DNA of 64,000 bases from NCBI GenBank assembly GCA_905233555.1, contig CAJODF010000002.1, positions 1 to 64,000 on the forward strand. Reading direction: 5' to 3'. The translations under genes were made by a program, and so were the position numbers. The DNA is from an uncultured Prevotella sp. Its GTDB lineage: Bacteria; Bacteroidota; Bacteroidia; Bacteroidales; Bacteroidaceae. This document shows, in pieces, positions 57,422 to 64,000 of this stretch. Each line of letters begins with the position of its first letter. The first letter of the stretch is position 1. Below the pieces are notes generated by a model. The model was not told where the DNA came from, searched no databases, and worked only from the letters and a program-made list of their open reading frames with translations.

Positions 57422-58346
57422 AAACGAGCCTTTTATGACGGAAGAACCACCAGCAGGCACCAGAAACGCCAATGGAGAGGATGATGGCGATGATGAATCC
57501 CCAGGGCTTGGCTTCCATGCCGTTGATGAGGTTCATGCCGAACATCGAGGTGATGAGTGTCGGAATCATCATGATGATGGTGACGGATGTAAGCGTACGC
57601 ATCACCGTATTCATATTGTTGTTGATGATACTCTGATAGGTGTCCATTGTCGATTCCAAGATGTTGGAGTAGATGAGGGTGGTCTCGCGAGCCTGTGTCA
57701 TCTCGATATTGACATCCTCGATGAGGTCGGCATCCAATTCGTCAATCTGGAGTTTGAACTTCAATTTCGAGAGAAGCGTCTCGTTGCCTCGGATGGATGT
57801 CTGGAAGTACGTGAGCGAGTCTTGCAGACGACTGAGGCCGATCAGGCTCTCGTTGTTCACTTCCTTGTCGAGGTTGCGCTTGGCCTTATCCACGAGCATA
57901 GAAATCTGCTTTAGACGCTTCAAATACCAGACGGCGCTGGAGAGGAAGATGCGGAAGATCATATCGACATGGTCGGTGAACCCTTCACCGCGTTTCTGTT
58001 GGAAAGAAACGAAATCGATCATCATATTGGTTTCGTAGAAACAGACGGTAATGGTCACGTCGCGCTTGTGGATGATACCGAGCGGCACGGTGGTATAGGG
58101 CGTGCGGCTCCTGATCTCCTTCACGTAGGGAATACGGAGAATAATGAGCATCCAACCGTCATCGTACTCATAACGGGCACGCTCGTCGGTATCGCTGATG
58201 TCCGACATGAAGTAGTCGGGGATATTGAACTTCTCTTCAAGTTCGCGCTGGTCGTCTTCGGTGGGGCATGTCACCTGTATCCAGCAATTAGGCTGCCACT
58301 CTGTGAGTTGGCTCAGTCCGCCTTGGGTGTTCCAGAATGTCTTCAT
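57420..58346 (-). CDS. corA: CorA-family magnesium/cobalt transporter
   Basis: The protein has 308 residues from the ATG at 58346. An in-frame ATG at 58376 begins inside a heptamer array and is less likely. A large cytoplasmic domain with long helices is followed by two C-terminal membrane segments. The selectivity motif GMN is in MFGMNLING just after the first. The C-terminus is basic (FFRHKRLV), as usual. It imports Mg2+ as a pentamer. The leader of about 150 nt has a notable fold (see 58400-58434). Confidence 0.93.
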   Translation of the reverse strand: MKTFWNTQGGLSQLTEWQPNCWIQVTCPTEDDQRELEEKFNIPDYFMSDISDTDERARYEYDDGWMLIILRIPYVKEIRSRTPYTTVPLGIIHKRDVTITVCFYETNMMIDFVSFQQKRGEGFTDHVDMIFRIFLSSAVWYLKRLKQISMLVDKAKRNLDKEVNNESLIGLSRLQDSLTYFQTSIRGNETLLSKLKFKLQIDELDADLIEDVNIEMTQARETTLIYSNILESTMDTYQSIINNNMNTVMRTLTSVTIIMMIPTLITSMFGMNLINGMEAKPWGFIIAIILSIGVSGACWWFFRHKRLV

Positions 58347-58363
58347 TGTACTAATCCTTTTTA

Positions 58364-58398
58364 ATGCATAATTCACAATGCATAATGCATAATTAAAG
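58364..58398. repeat. Heptamer array ATGCATA in the corA leader
   Basis: Five units: ATGCATA, ATTCACA, ATGCATA, ATGCATA, ATTAAAG. Confidence 0.85.
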
Positions 58399-58399
58399 C

Positions 58400-58434
58400 G
58401 GCAAGAGGATTAGCGGTCTTGCCTGCTATCCTCT
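58400..58434 (-). promoter_or_regulatory. Possible pseudoknot in the corA 5' leader
   Basis: On the minus strand AGAGGATAGC (58434-58425) pairs with GCTAATCCTCT (58414-58404), 10 bp with one bulge. In its loop GGCAAG (58423-58418) can pair with CTTGCC (58405-58400) at the foot of the stem, forming an H-type pseudoknot or a competing helix. It lies about 55 nt before the corA ATG. It does not match the M-box from what I can see. Confidence 0.4.
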
Positions 58435-58503
58435 GGCCTAATACTTGTTACTATTCGCCGGGTAATCGTCCATAATTTTATGAATACTTTGGTTTGTCGG
58501 GTG

Positions 58504-58534
58504 CAAAGTTAAATAAAAAATGGCGATAATCAAA
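58504..58534 (-). promoter_or_regulatory. Promoter of corA
   Basis: On the minus strand TTTG (58534-58531), 19 nt, TAACTTTG (58511-58504), a perfect match. The -33 box is in the loop of the pepD terminator. Confidence 0.8.
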
Positions 58535-58555
58535 GAAAATCGCCATTTTTTTTAA
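58511..58555 (-). terminator. Terminator of pepD
   Basis: A 12-bp stem (58516-58527 with 58539-58550, arm AAAAATGGCGAT) with an 11-nt loop and T-rich flanks on both strands. Confidence 0.85.
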
Positions 58556-58564
58556 AAGAAAACT

Positions 58565-58592
58565 CTTTCCACTTTCCACTTTCCTCTTTCCA
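58565..58592. repeat. Heptamer array CTTTCCA at the end of pepD
   Basis: Four units: CTTTCCA, CTTTCCA, CTTTCCT, CTTTCCA, ending at the base before the pepD stop codon. Confidence 0.88.
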
Positions 58593-60050
58593 CTATTTTT
58601 CCGGTATGACTTCGAGGGCTCTCTTCAAGAGTGTCCAGAAGGGTTCCACTGTGGCGATGAGAGCACGCTCCGTTGTGGTGTGCGGTGACTTCATCGTAGG
58701 ACCGAAACTCACCACGTCGAGATGCGGATATTTGCCGAGGATGATGGAGCACTCCAGTCCGGCATGGTCAACCTGGATGATGCCATCGGTACCAAAGAGA
58801 TTCTTGTATTCCTTTAGCAACAGATGCAGGATCTCTGAGTCAGGATTAGGATCCCAGCCGCCATACGAGCCGGCAGTCTCTACTTTCATACCAGCCATGT
58901 TGAAGCAACTCTCCAAAGTTTTTACGATATAGTCCTTCATATCCTCTCGGCTACTGCGGGCCAGGATTTTCAGCATGGATTTTCCTTCGCCGATATTGAT
59001 GATAGCGAGGTTGCTGGAGGTCTCTACCACATTGGGGTAGGAGGGAATCATACGGACGACACCATCGTGACAGCCATAGATGGCATTGATGAGATTATCC
59101 TGAATCTCCTGAGGAACTTCCATCTTTGGCGTTTCCACATCCTCGCATATCACCTCAATACCACTCTCAATACCCTTGTATTCGTCGGTAAAGTCCTCGA
59201 GCCAGTCCTGGGCGAGTTCCTTGAGAGCCTCTACATTTTCCTTCGGCAATGTCAGTACGGCTTCTGCCTTAAATGGGATGGCGTTACGCATGTTGCCGCC
59301 CTGCCATGAGGCTAAACGAGCCTCGCACTCCTCGATGGCCTCACGGACCAAACGGACGAGGAGTTTGTTGGCATTGGCTCGACCCTCGTGGATCTCCAGT
59401 CCGGAGTGTCCACCACGCAGGCCTTTTATTGTCACCCTCACTGCTGCATCCTCTGGATCGGTCTCTACCTCCTGATAGTCCAAAGTCGCTGTAATGTTTA
59501 TACCTCCGGCAGAGCCGATAACGAACTTGCCCCAATGCTCGGAGTCGAGGTTCATCAGGATATCACCGTTGAGTTCACCTGCGGGCAGGGCATTGGCACC
59601 AAACATACCCGTCTCTTCATCAGCGGTAATCAGGGCTTCAATAGGTCCGTGCTTCAAGGTCTTATCCTCCATGATAGCCATGATGGAAGCGACGCCCAGA
59701 CCATTGTCAGCACCAAGGGTCGTACCCTTGGCCTTCACCCACTCACCGTCAATCCAAGGCTGGATGGGGTCGGTCTCGAAGTTGTGGTTACTCTCAGGTG
59801 TCTTCTGTGGCACCATGTCCATGTGAGCCTGAAGGATTACCCCCTTCTTCTTCTCCATCCCAGGAGAGGCGGGCTTACGCATCACAATGTTGTCAGCAGG
59901 GTCCTTGAAGGCTTCTACACCTGCCTGCTTGGCGAAGTCGAGCAAGAACTGCTGTATTTTCTCTAAATGTCCGCTCGGACGCGGAACTTGTGTCAGTGCA
60001 TAGAAGTTCTTCCAGATGCACGCTGGGTTCAGATTCTTAATTTCACTCAT
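58593..60050 (-). CDS. pepD: Aminoacyl-histidine dipeptidase (peptidase M20C)
   Basis: The protein has 485 residues from the ATG at 60050. A longer frame (to 60293) overlaps the upstream gene and has unlikely composition. Metal-binding motifs: AHMDMVPQK, GADNGLGVA, ITADEETGMFGA, LDSEHWG and DHAGLECSI. The length fits the PepD (carnosinase-type) family. It cleaves X-His and other dipeptides in the cytoplasm. It lies 2 nt after the YbhN-like gene and is closed by a strong terminator. Confidence 0.94.
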   Translation of the reverse strand: MSEIKNLNPACIWKNFYALTQVPRPSGHLEKIQQFLLDFAKQAGVEAFKDPADNIVMRKPASPGMEKKKGVILQAHMDMVPQKTPESNHNFETDPIQPWIDGEWVKAKGTTLGADNGLGVASIMAIMEDKTLKHGPIEALITADEETGMFGANALPAGELNGDILMNLDSEHWGKFVIGSAGGINITATLDYQEVETDPEDAAVRVTIKGLRGGHSGLEIHEGRANANKLLVRLVREAIEECEARLASWQGGNMRNAIPFKAEAVLTLPKENVEALKELAQDWLEDFTDEYKGIESGIEVICEDVETPKMEVPQEIQDNLINAIYGCHDGVVRMIPSYPNVVETSSNLAIINIGEGKSMLKILARSSREDMKDYIVKTLESCFNMAGMKVETAGSYGGWDPNPDSEILHLLLKEYKNLFGTDGIIQVDHAGLECSIILGKYPHLDVVSFGPTMKSPHTTTERALIATVEPFWTLLKRALEVIPEK

Positions 60051-60052
60051 AG

Positions 60053-61099
60053 TTATGTTGTCTTTGGGTTTAAACGTTTCGTAAATAGGAGGGCGGCCCA
60101 GGCATAAATGCCGAGGGCGATTACGAGCATGGTCTGCACAGTATGTACGATGAGCACAAACCAGAGGGCCTGTTCGTCGGCTACGCCGTAAAGGATGAGC
60201 ATGGTCTTGATGGCGAAGTGCCAGGGACCTGCTCCGTTGGGGGTCGGTACGATGACGGCAAAGTTGGCTACCACAAAGGATACCAGTGCACAACCGATGC
60301 CGAGATTTGCTGTGAAATCGAAACAGAAGAAGGTGAGGTAGTAATGCAGGAAGTACATCACCCAGATGCCGACGGAGAAAAAGAGGTAGAGCGGCAGGTT
60401 CTTGATGCCTCTCAGGGAGAGCACCCCTTCCCAGATGCCACTCAGCGTCATCTTCACCTTATTATATATAGAGAAGTTCTTCAGCAACAGGTGCAGCAGG
60501 ATGAGGACTGCGATACCACAGATGGCCGTCACCAGCCAACCCATCAAAGAAAAACCTTCCAGGATACGGTCAAGAGAGGTGCCCGTCTTTTTAAAGAAGG
60601 TGCCGAATATGCTGATCTCTATCAGTAGGATAATGCCTGAGTAGAGCATCACAATCAATGTATCGACGGCCCGTTCTGTTACCACTGTGCCTAAGGCCTT
60701 GCTGAACGATACACCATCATAGCGCTTTAGGATGGCACAACGTGAGAACTCGCCGATACGTGGAATTACCAGACTGGCTGCATACGAGATAAAGACGGCA
60801 TGTATGCAGGTGGCAATGCGTGCTCGGATCTTTGGGCCTGAATACGGCTGCTCGACTGTGCTTGGCGATAGGTCGTCGATGGGGTCCAGGGTCTGCTTCC
60901 AGCGCCAGCCACGGAACATCTGTGCCAAGATGCCGAAGGGGAATGAGAGCAACATCCATGTCCAGTCCATCTCTTCCGTCAGTACATGACTGATAACAGA
61001 GAAGTCCTCGCCACGGTACATCCACCACAAAATGGCACCACCCAGAATGAAGGGCAGCACAATCTTCGCGATGTTTCCAAGTATGCTTTTCAGTTCCAT
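60053..61099 (-). CDS. YbhN/UPF0104-type flippase-like membrane protein
   Basis: The protein has 348 residues from the ATG at 61099. About eight membrane segments and the family motifs IPRIGEFSRCAILKRYDGVSF, TVVTERAVDTL and VPTPNGAGPWHFA match the lysylphosphatidylglycerol synthase membrane-domain family. The catalytic LPG synthase domain is absent. Members are thought to flip lipids or act in envelope assembly; the exact role is unknown. The -7 box ends 5 nt before the ATG, so the mRNA may be leaderless. Confidence 0.87.
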   Translation of the reverse strand: MELKSILGNIAKIVLPFILGGAILWWMYRGEDFSVISHVLTEEMDWTWMLLSFPFGILAQMFRGWRWKQTLDPIDDLSPSTVEQPYSGPKIRARIATCIHAVFISYAASLVIPRIGEFSRCAILKRYDGVSFSKALGTVVTERAVDTLIVMLYSGIILLIEISIFGTFFKKTGTSLDRILEGFSLMGWLVTAICGIAVLILLHLLLKNFSIYNKVKMTLSGIWEGVLSLRGIKNLPLYLFFSVGIWVMYFLHYYLTFFCFDFTANLGIGCALVSFVVANFAVIVPTPNGAGPWHFAIKTMLILYGVADEQALWFVLIVHTVQTMLVIALGIYAWAALLFTKRLNPKTT

Positions 61100-61104
61100 T
61101 GGTG

Positions 61105-61174
61105 CAAAGGTACATAAATAATTCATAATTCATAATTCATAATTCATAATTTTACAATATTTTTATTATCTTTG
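61105..61174. promoter_or_regulatory. Divergent promoters of the YbhN-like gene (-) and ksgA (+)
   Basis: TACCTTTG on the minus strand (61112-61105) and TATCTTTG on the plus strand (61167-61174). The DNA between is mainly ATTCATA heptamers. Neither has a clear TTTG at -33. Confidence 0.65.
61122..61150. repeat. Heptamer array ATTCATA in a divergent promoter region
   Basis: Four tandem ATTCATA units without mismatch. Confidence 0.88.
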
Positions 61175-61181
61175 CACCCAA

Positions 61182-62063
61182 ATGAAACAAGTAAGACCGA
61201 AAAAGAACCTAGGTCAGCACTTCCTGACCGACCTGAATATCGCCAAGCGGATTGCCGATACGGTGGATGAGCCTTATGAGGAACTGCCAGTATTGGAAGT
61301 GGGTCCAGGTATGGGGGTAATGACACAGTATCTGGTGGAAAAGCCTCGTCCGCTGAAAGTCGTTGAGATAGACCGTGAGTCTGTGGCCTATCTTTCAGAA
61401 AAGTATGGGTGGAAAGTGGAAAGTGGAAAGTGGAAAGAGAAGACTCCTGACGCAGAATCACGAGAAAAAGGTAATCTCCTTCCTCCTTCCTCTTTCCTCT
61501 TTCCTCAAATAATTGAGGGCGACTTCCTGCGGATGGACTTAAACGAGGTCTTCGAGGGTCAGCAGTTTGTGCTTACAGGCAATTATCCTTATGATATTTC
61601 CTCACAGATATTCTTCAAGATGCTCGACAACAAGGACCTGATTCCTTGTTGTACGGGTATGATCCAGCACGAAGTGGCAGTTCGGATGGCAGCCAAACCT
61701 GGCAACAAACAATATGGCATCCTTTCCGTACTGATTCAGGCGTGGTACGATGTGGAGTATCTCTTTACGGTTGAGCCGTCGGTTTTTAATCCGCCTCCCA
61801 AGGTACAGAGCGCCGTTATCCGTATGACCCGCAATGGCGTTACTGACCTCGGTTGTGACGAAAAACTCTTCAAACGGATTGTCAAAGCCACTTTCAACCA
61901 GCGTCGTAAGATGCTACGTGTCTCCCTACGTCAATTATTCGATGCTGCTCATCCTGCTCGTGAAGGTTTTTTCGACGATCCCATGATGACCCGTCGCCCT
62001 GAACAACTCTCAATCCCTGAGTTTATTACTCTGACCAACAAGGTAGCCGCAGAATTGACATGA
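61182..62063 (+). CDS. ksgA: 16S rRNA dimethyladenosine transferase KsgA (RsmA) with repeat-derived insertion
   Basis: The protein has 293 residues. The N-terminus VRPKKNLGQHFLTD is typical. SAM motif I is EVGPGMGVMTQYL (39-51), acidic motif VVEIDRESVAYL (60-71) and catalytic motif NYPYDISSQIFF (134-145). It dimethylates two adenines at the 3' end of 16S rRNA. Residues of about 76-109, between the acidic motif and IIEGDFLRMDL, are an insertion encoded by a GTGGAAA array and an inverted TTCCTCT array (61409-61507). The insert is in frame and lies in a loop of the fold, so the enzyme is probably active. Confidence 0.94.
   Translation: MKQVRPKKNLGQHFLTDLNIAKRIADTVDEPYEELPVLEVGPGMGVMTQYLVEKPRPLKVVEIDRESVAYLSEKYGWKVESGKWKEKTPDAESREKGNLLPPSSFLFPQIIEGDFLRMDLNEVFEGQQFVLTGNYPYDISSQIFFKMLDNKDLIPCCTGMIQHEVAVRMAAKPGNKQYGILSVLIQAWYDVEYLFTVEPSVFNPPPKVQSAVIRMTRNGVTDLGCDEKLFKRIVKATFNQRRKMLRVSLRQLFDAAHPAREGFFDDPMMTRRPEQLSIPEFITLTNKVAAELT
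61409..61507 (+). repeat. Heptamer cassette inserted in ksgA (inverted array pair)
   Basis: Four GTGGAAA units (61409-61436), 43 nt of other sequence, then TTCCTCC, TTCCTCT, TTCCTCT, TTCCTCA (61480-61507) in the opposite strand sense. Total length is 99 nt, a multiple of 3. Confidence 0.9.
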
Positions 62064-62070
62064 TTGTCAG

Positions 62071-64000
62071 ATGAAAAGAAACGCTCTGTTGTTGATGCTT
62101 GTGGGATTGATGCTGATGGTATATGGCCAAAGCGTCAACCACAGGAAAATGTCGCACTTCGTACGGCAGGCAGTAGCAGAGAACCATCATCACTCCTTAA
62201 CACGTAGTATTGATGGGGAGCGCAGGGCTACCATCACCGCCTTTATTAGAATCAATGGGCATCAGACTGATGATATCCTACGAAAATATGGCTGCCGGAA
62301 ATATGCCCAGTGGGAGGATATCGTCATTGCGAGTATTCCATTAGGGCAGGTGGAGGCCCTTGCAGCAGAGCGTGCTGTGAGTCGTATTGAGGCTAACAGA
62401 TGTGCACATGCCCTGATGGATACGACGACGTTGGTCGTCAATGCCCTTCCTGTCTATGAACTATCCGATAATCATCCTGCCTTTACAGGGGCTGGGGTGG
62501 TCGTTGGTGTGGAGGATATCGGTTTCGACCTGACGCATCCCAACTTCTATGATGCCTCGGGCAACTATTATCGCATTGGGGCTTTCTGGGACCAGTTGTC
62601 GAAGGATACCATTGGAAGTTCGTTGCCCGTGGGGCGTGATTATCTCGGACAGGCAGAGATTCTGGCCTGCGGACAATCTACCGATGCGCCAACCCAGACG
62701 CATGGTACGCATACCTCTGGTATTGCTGCAGGGAGTGGTTATGATACCAAGTACAGGGGAATGGCCTTTGACAGCGAACTCTGTCTGGTGAGCAATGCCG
62801 TCACTGAAGACATTGAGTATATCGACTCGGCTGATATCTACAAATATACTTCTGCCATTGATGCCTTGGGCATGAAATACTGTTTCGACTATGCCAGCCT
62901 GCAAGGGAAACCGTGTGTGGTCTCGTTCAGCGAGGGCTATAACCCCTATCTCGACGAGGAGGACAGTCTCTTTTCGGCTGCGCTGGACCATATGATAGGA
63001 CCAGGTCGGATTATTGTGACATCCGCAGGTAACGAGGGGGTTGAGAAGACCTACTTCGAGAAGTTAGCCACCCAACAGGAAGCAGGGGCTTTTGTCCGCT
63101 GTTTCAGGGAGTTGGCAATTTACCGTTTGACCTCAGCGGAGCCACTTCGTCTGATGCTCTATTATTATAAAGGTGGTAACAGTACGCCTACGGATACCCT
63201 CTCTTTTACCACTGCCGAAGTGATCATTGATAGTATCATGAGCAAGGAACTGATTTGTGGAGAAGACTCTCTCAAGTTGTCAATCTATCGCAACACATCC
63301 TCATTTCTTGATGGGGATGTCTATCAGATAGCCCTGAAAGCTAACCGTACACTCGATTCCTTCCCACCATTGGCATTGGTGGTTGGTGGAGAGGGCATTA
63401 TCAAAGTGTATGGTGGCTCGAAGATGGCTTTTGCCTCACGTGGTGATGTTGATCAGCGTTGGTCGGCAGCCCAGAAAGGATTCAATATCGTTGCACCAGG
63501 CTGCTTTCCGGCAGTCATCTGTGTGGGCTCCACTTCTCACCGATTGGAAATCGTGAATGAGCAGGGTGAGGTACAGCATAGTATGGATGGTACTGTGTCT
63601 GGGATGCTTAGTCCTTTCTCCTCGACAGGACCCACGATGAACGGTCTGATGAAGCCGGATGTAGTGGCGCCTGGGGGCAACGTTGTCTCTTCCTATAGTC
63701 ATATTGCCCATCCGGAGAATGCCATTGTCGGATGGTCGGAGTTTCAGGGGGAAAGGTATCCTTGGGCTGCAGATACAGGCACTTCTATGTCAACACCTGT
63801 AGTGGCTGGTATCATTGCGCTCTGGCTGCAGGCAAAACCTGACCTGACGCCAGAGGAGGTGCGAGAGGTGCTGTCCCGTAGTTGCCGTCGGCCTGATACG
63901 AGTCTCGACTATCCGAACAATTTCTATGGTTACGGTGAGATTGATGCCTATCGTGGCTTGTTGGAAATCCTGGGCCTTACAAAAATAGAGGGTATCAGCC
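62071..64000 (+). CDS. Secreted S8 (subtilisin-type) serine peptidase, runs off right edge
   Basis: There are 643 codons without a stop from the ATG at 62071, 7 nt after ksgA. The signal peptide is at 1-19 (LMLMVYGQ). Residues 20-125 resemble an inhibitor-like propeptide region. The catalytic triad is Asp149 in VEDIGFDLTHPNF, His211 in HGTHTSG and Ser572 in GTSMSTPVVAG; the oxyanion Asn is in TSAGNEG. A large insertion lies between the Asn and Ser motifs (about 330-540). After the protease domain the sequence continues past the window. It probably degrades extracellular or periplasmic protein. The link to ksgA is by position only. Confidence 0.9.
   Translation, partial: MKRNALLLMLVGLMLMVYGQSVNHRKMSHFVRQAVAENHHHSLTRSIDGERRATITAFIRINGHQTDDILRKYGCRKYAQWEDIVIASIPLGQVEALAAERAVSRIEANRCAHALMDTTTLVVNALPVYELSDNHPAFTGAGVVVGVEDIGFDLTHPNFYDASGNYYRIGAFWDQLSKDTIGSSLPVGRDYLGQAEILACGQSTDAPTQTHGTHTSGIAAGSGYDTKYRGMAFDSELCLVSNAVTEDIEYIDSADIYKYTSAIDALGMKYCFDYASLQGKPCVVSFSEGYNPYLDEEDSLFSAALDHMIGPGRIIVTSAGNEGVEKTYFEKLATQQEAGAFVRCFRELAIYRLTSAEPLRLMLYYYKGGNSTPTDTLSFTTAEVIIDSIMSKELICGEDSLKLSIYRNTSSFLDGDVYQIALKANRTLDSFPPLALVVGGEGIIKVYGGSKMAFASRGDVDQRWSAAQKGFNIVAPGCFPAVICVGSTSHRLEIVNEQGEVQHSMDGTVSGMLSPFSSTGPTMNGLMKPDVVAPGGNVVSSYSHIAHPENAIVGWSEFQGERYPWAADTGTSMSTPVVAGIIALWLQAKPDLTPEEVREVLSRSCRRPDTSLDYPNNFYGYGEIDAYRGLLEILGLTKIEGIS

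Noticed and set aside
60051..60293. N-terminal extension of PepD (start at 60293)
   Set aside because: It overlaps the YbhN-like gene in another frame, with Arg/His-rich composition typical of a shadow frame.

Overview
The window looks like chromosomal DNA of a Bacteroidales bacterium, most likely a Prevotella-type organism (Prevotellaceae). The evidence is a recurring promoter of the Bacteroidetes type (TTTG, 19-22 bp, TAnnTTTG), few Shine-Dalgarno sequences, secreted proteins ending in a W-Y-x-L/I-x-G-R ... Y-I-x-N-G-K-K tail, a TonB receptor paired with a DUF4249 lipoprotein, and lipoproteins with an acidic stretch after the acylated cysteine. I cannot name the species.

Layout. 1-10252 (minus): an operon of three large secreted repeat proteins, the last running off the left edge. 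10540-14351 (minus): a partner-switching module (TPR/PP2C phosphatase, RsbW-like kinase, STAS antagonist, histidine-less HATPase). 14458-15974 (minus): MlaF/MlaE lipid transporter, divergent from lptB. 16932-30544 (plus): trigger factor, clpP, clpX, recQ, guaB, two periplasmic peptidyl-prolyl isomerases, an OstA/LptA-like protein and mutL, a protein-quality and envelope-biogenesis cluster. 30613-36808: tRNA-Val, paaK-ACT, purB, a pseudouridine synthase with a disordered N-terminus, and asnS. 37262-43657: a 1389-residue coiled-coil lipoprotein, a small lipoprotein, OmpA and a DUF1573 lipoprotein. 43714-51711: lolD, a CPA2 antiporter, asd, lipoproteins and a TonB receptor. 51712-54966 (minus): rsfS-ftsH-cdsA. 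55199 onward: tRNA-Gln, a DUF349 protein, corA, pepD, a YbhN-like membrane protein, then ksgA and a subtilase running off the right edge.

Three non-genic patterns stand out. (1) Short tandem arrays of 7-mers (also 8-, 11-, 14- and 21-mers) are scattered through intergenic DNA and lie inside at least eight genes, where they encode linkers, a 33-residue insertion in KsgA, and the hydrophobic core of three signal peptides. (2) Both tRNA genes are preceded by the same leader of about 65 nt, 58 of 65 positions identical, whose differences preserve base pairing; this looks like an undescribed structured RNA. (3) Two divergent gene pairs use promoters built as long inverted repeats, one a perfect 48-bp palindrome. 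Several transcripts are predicted to be leaderless or nearly so.
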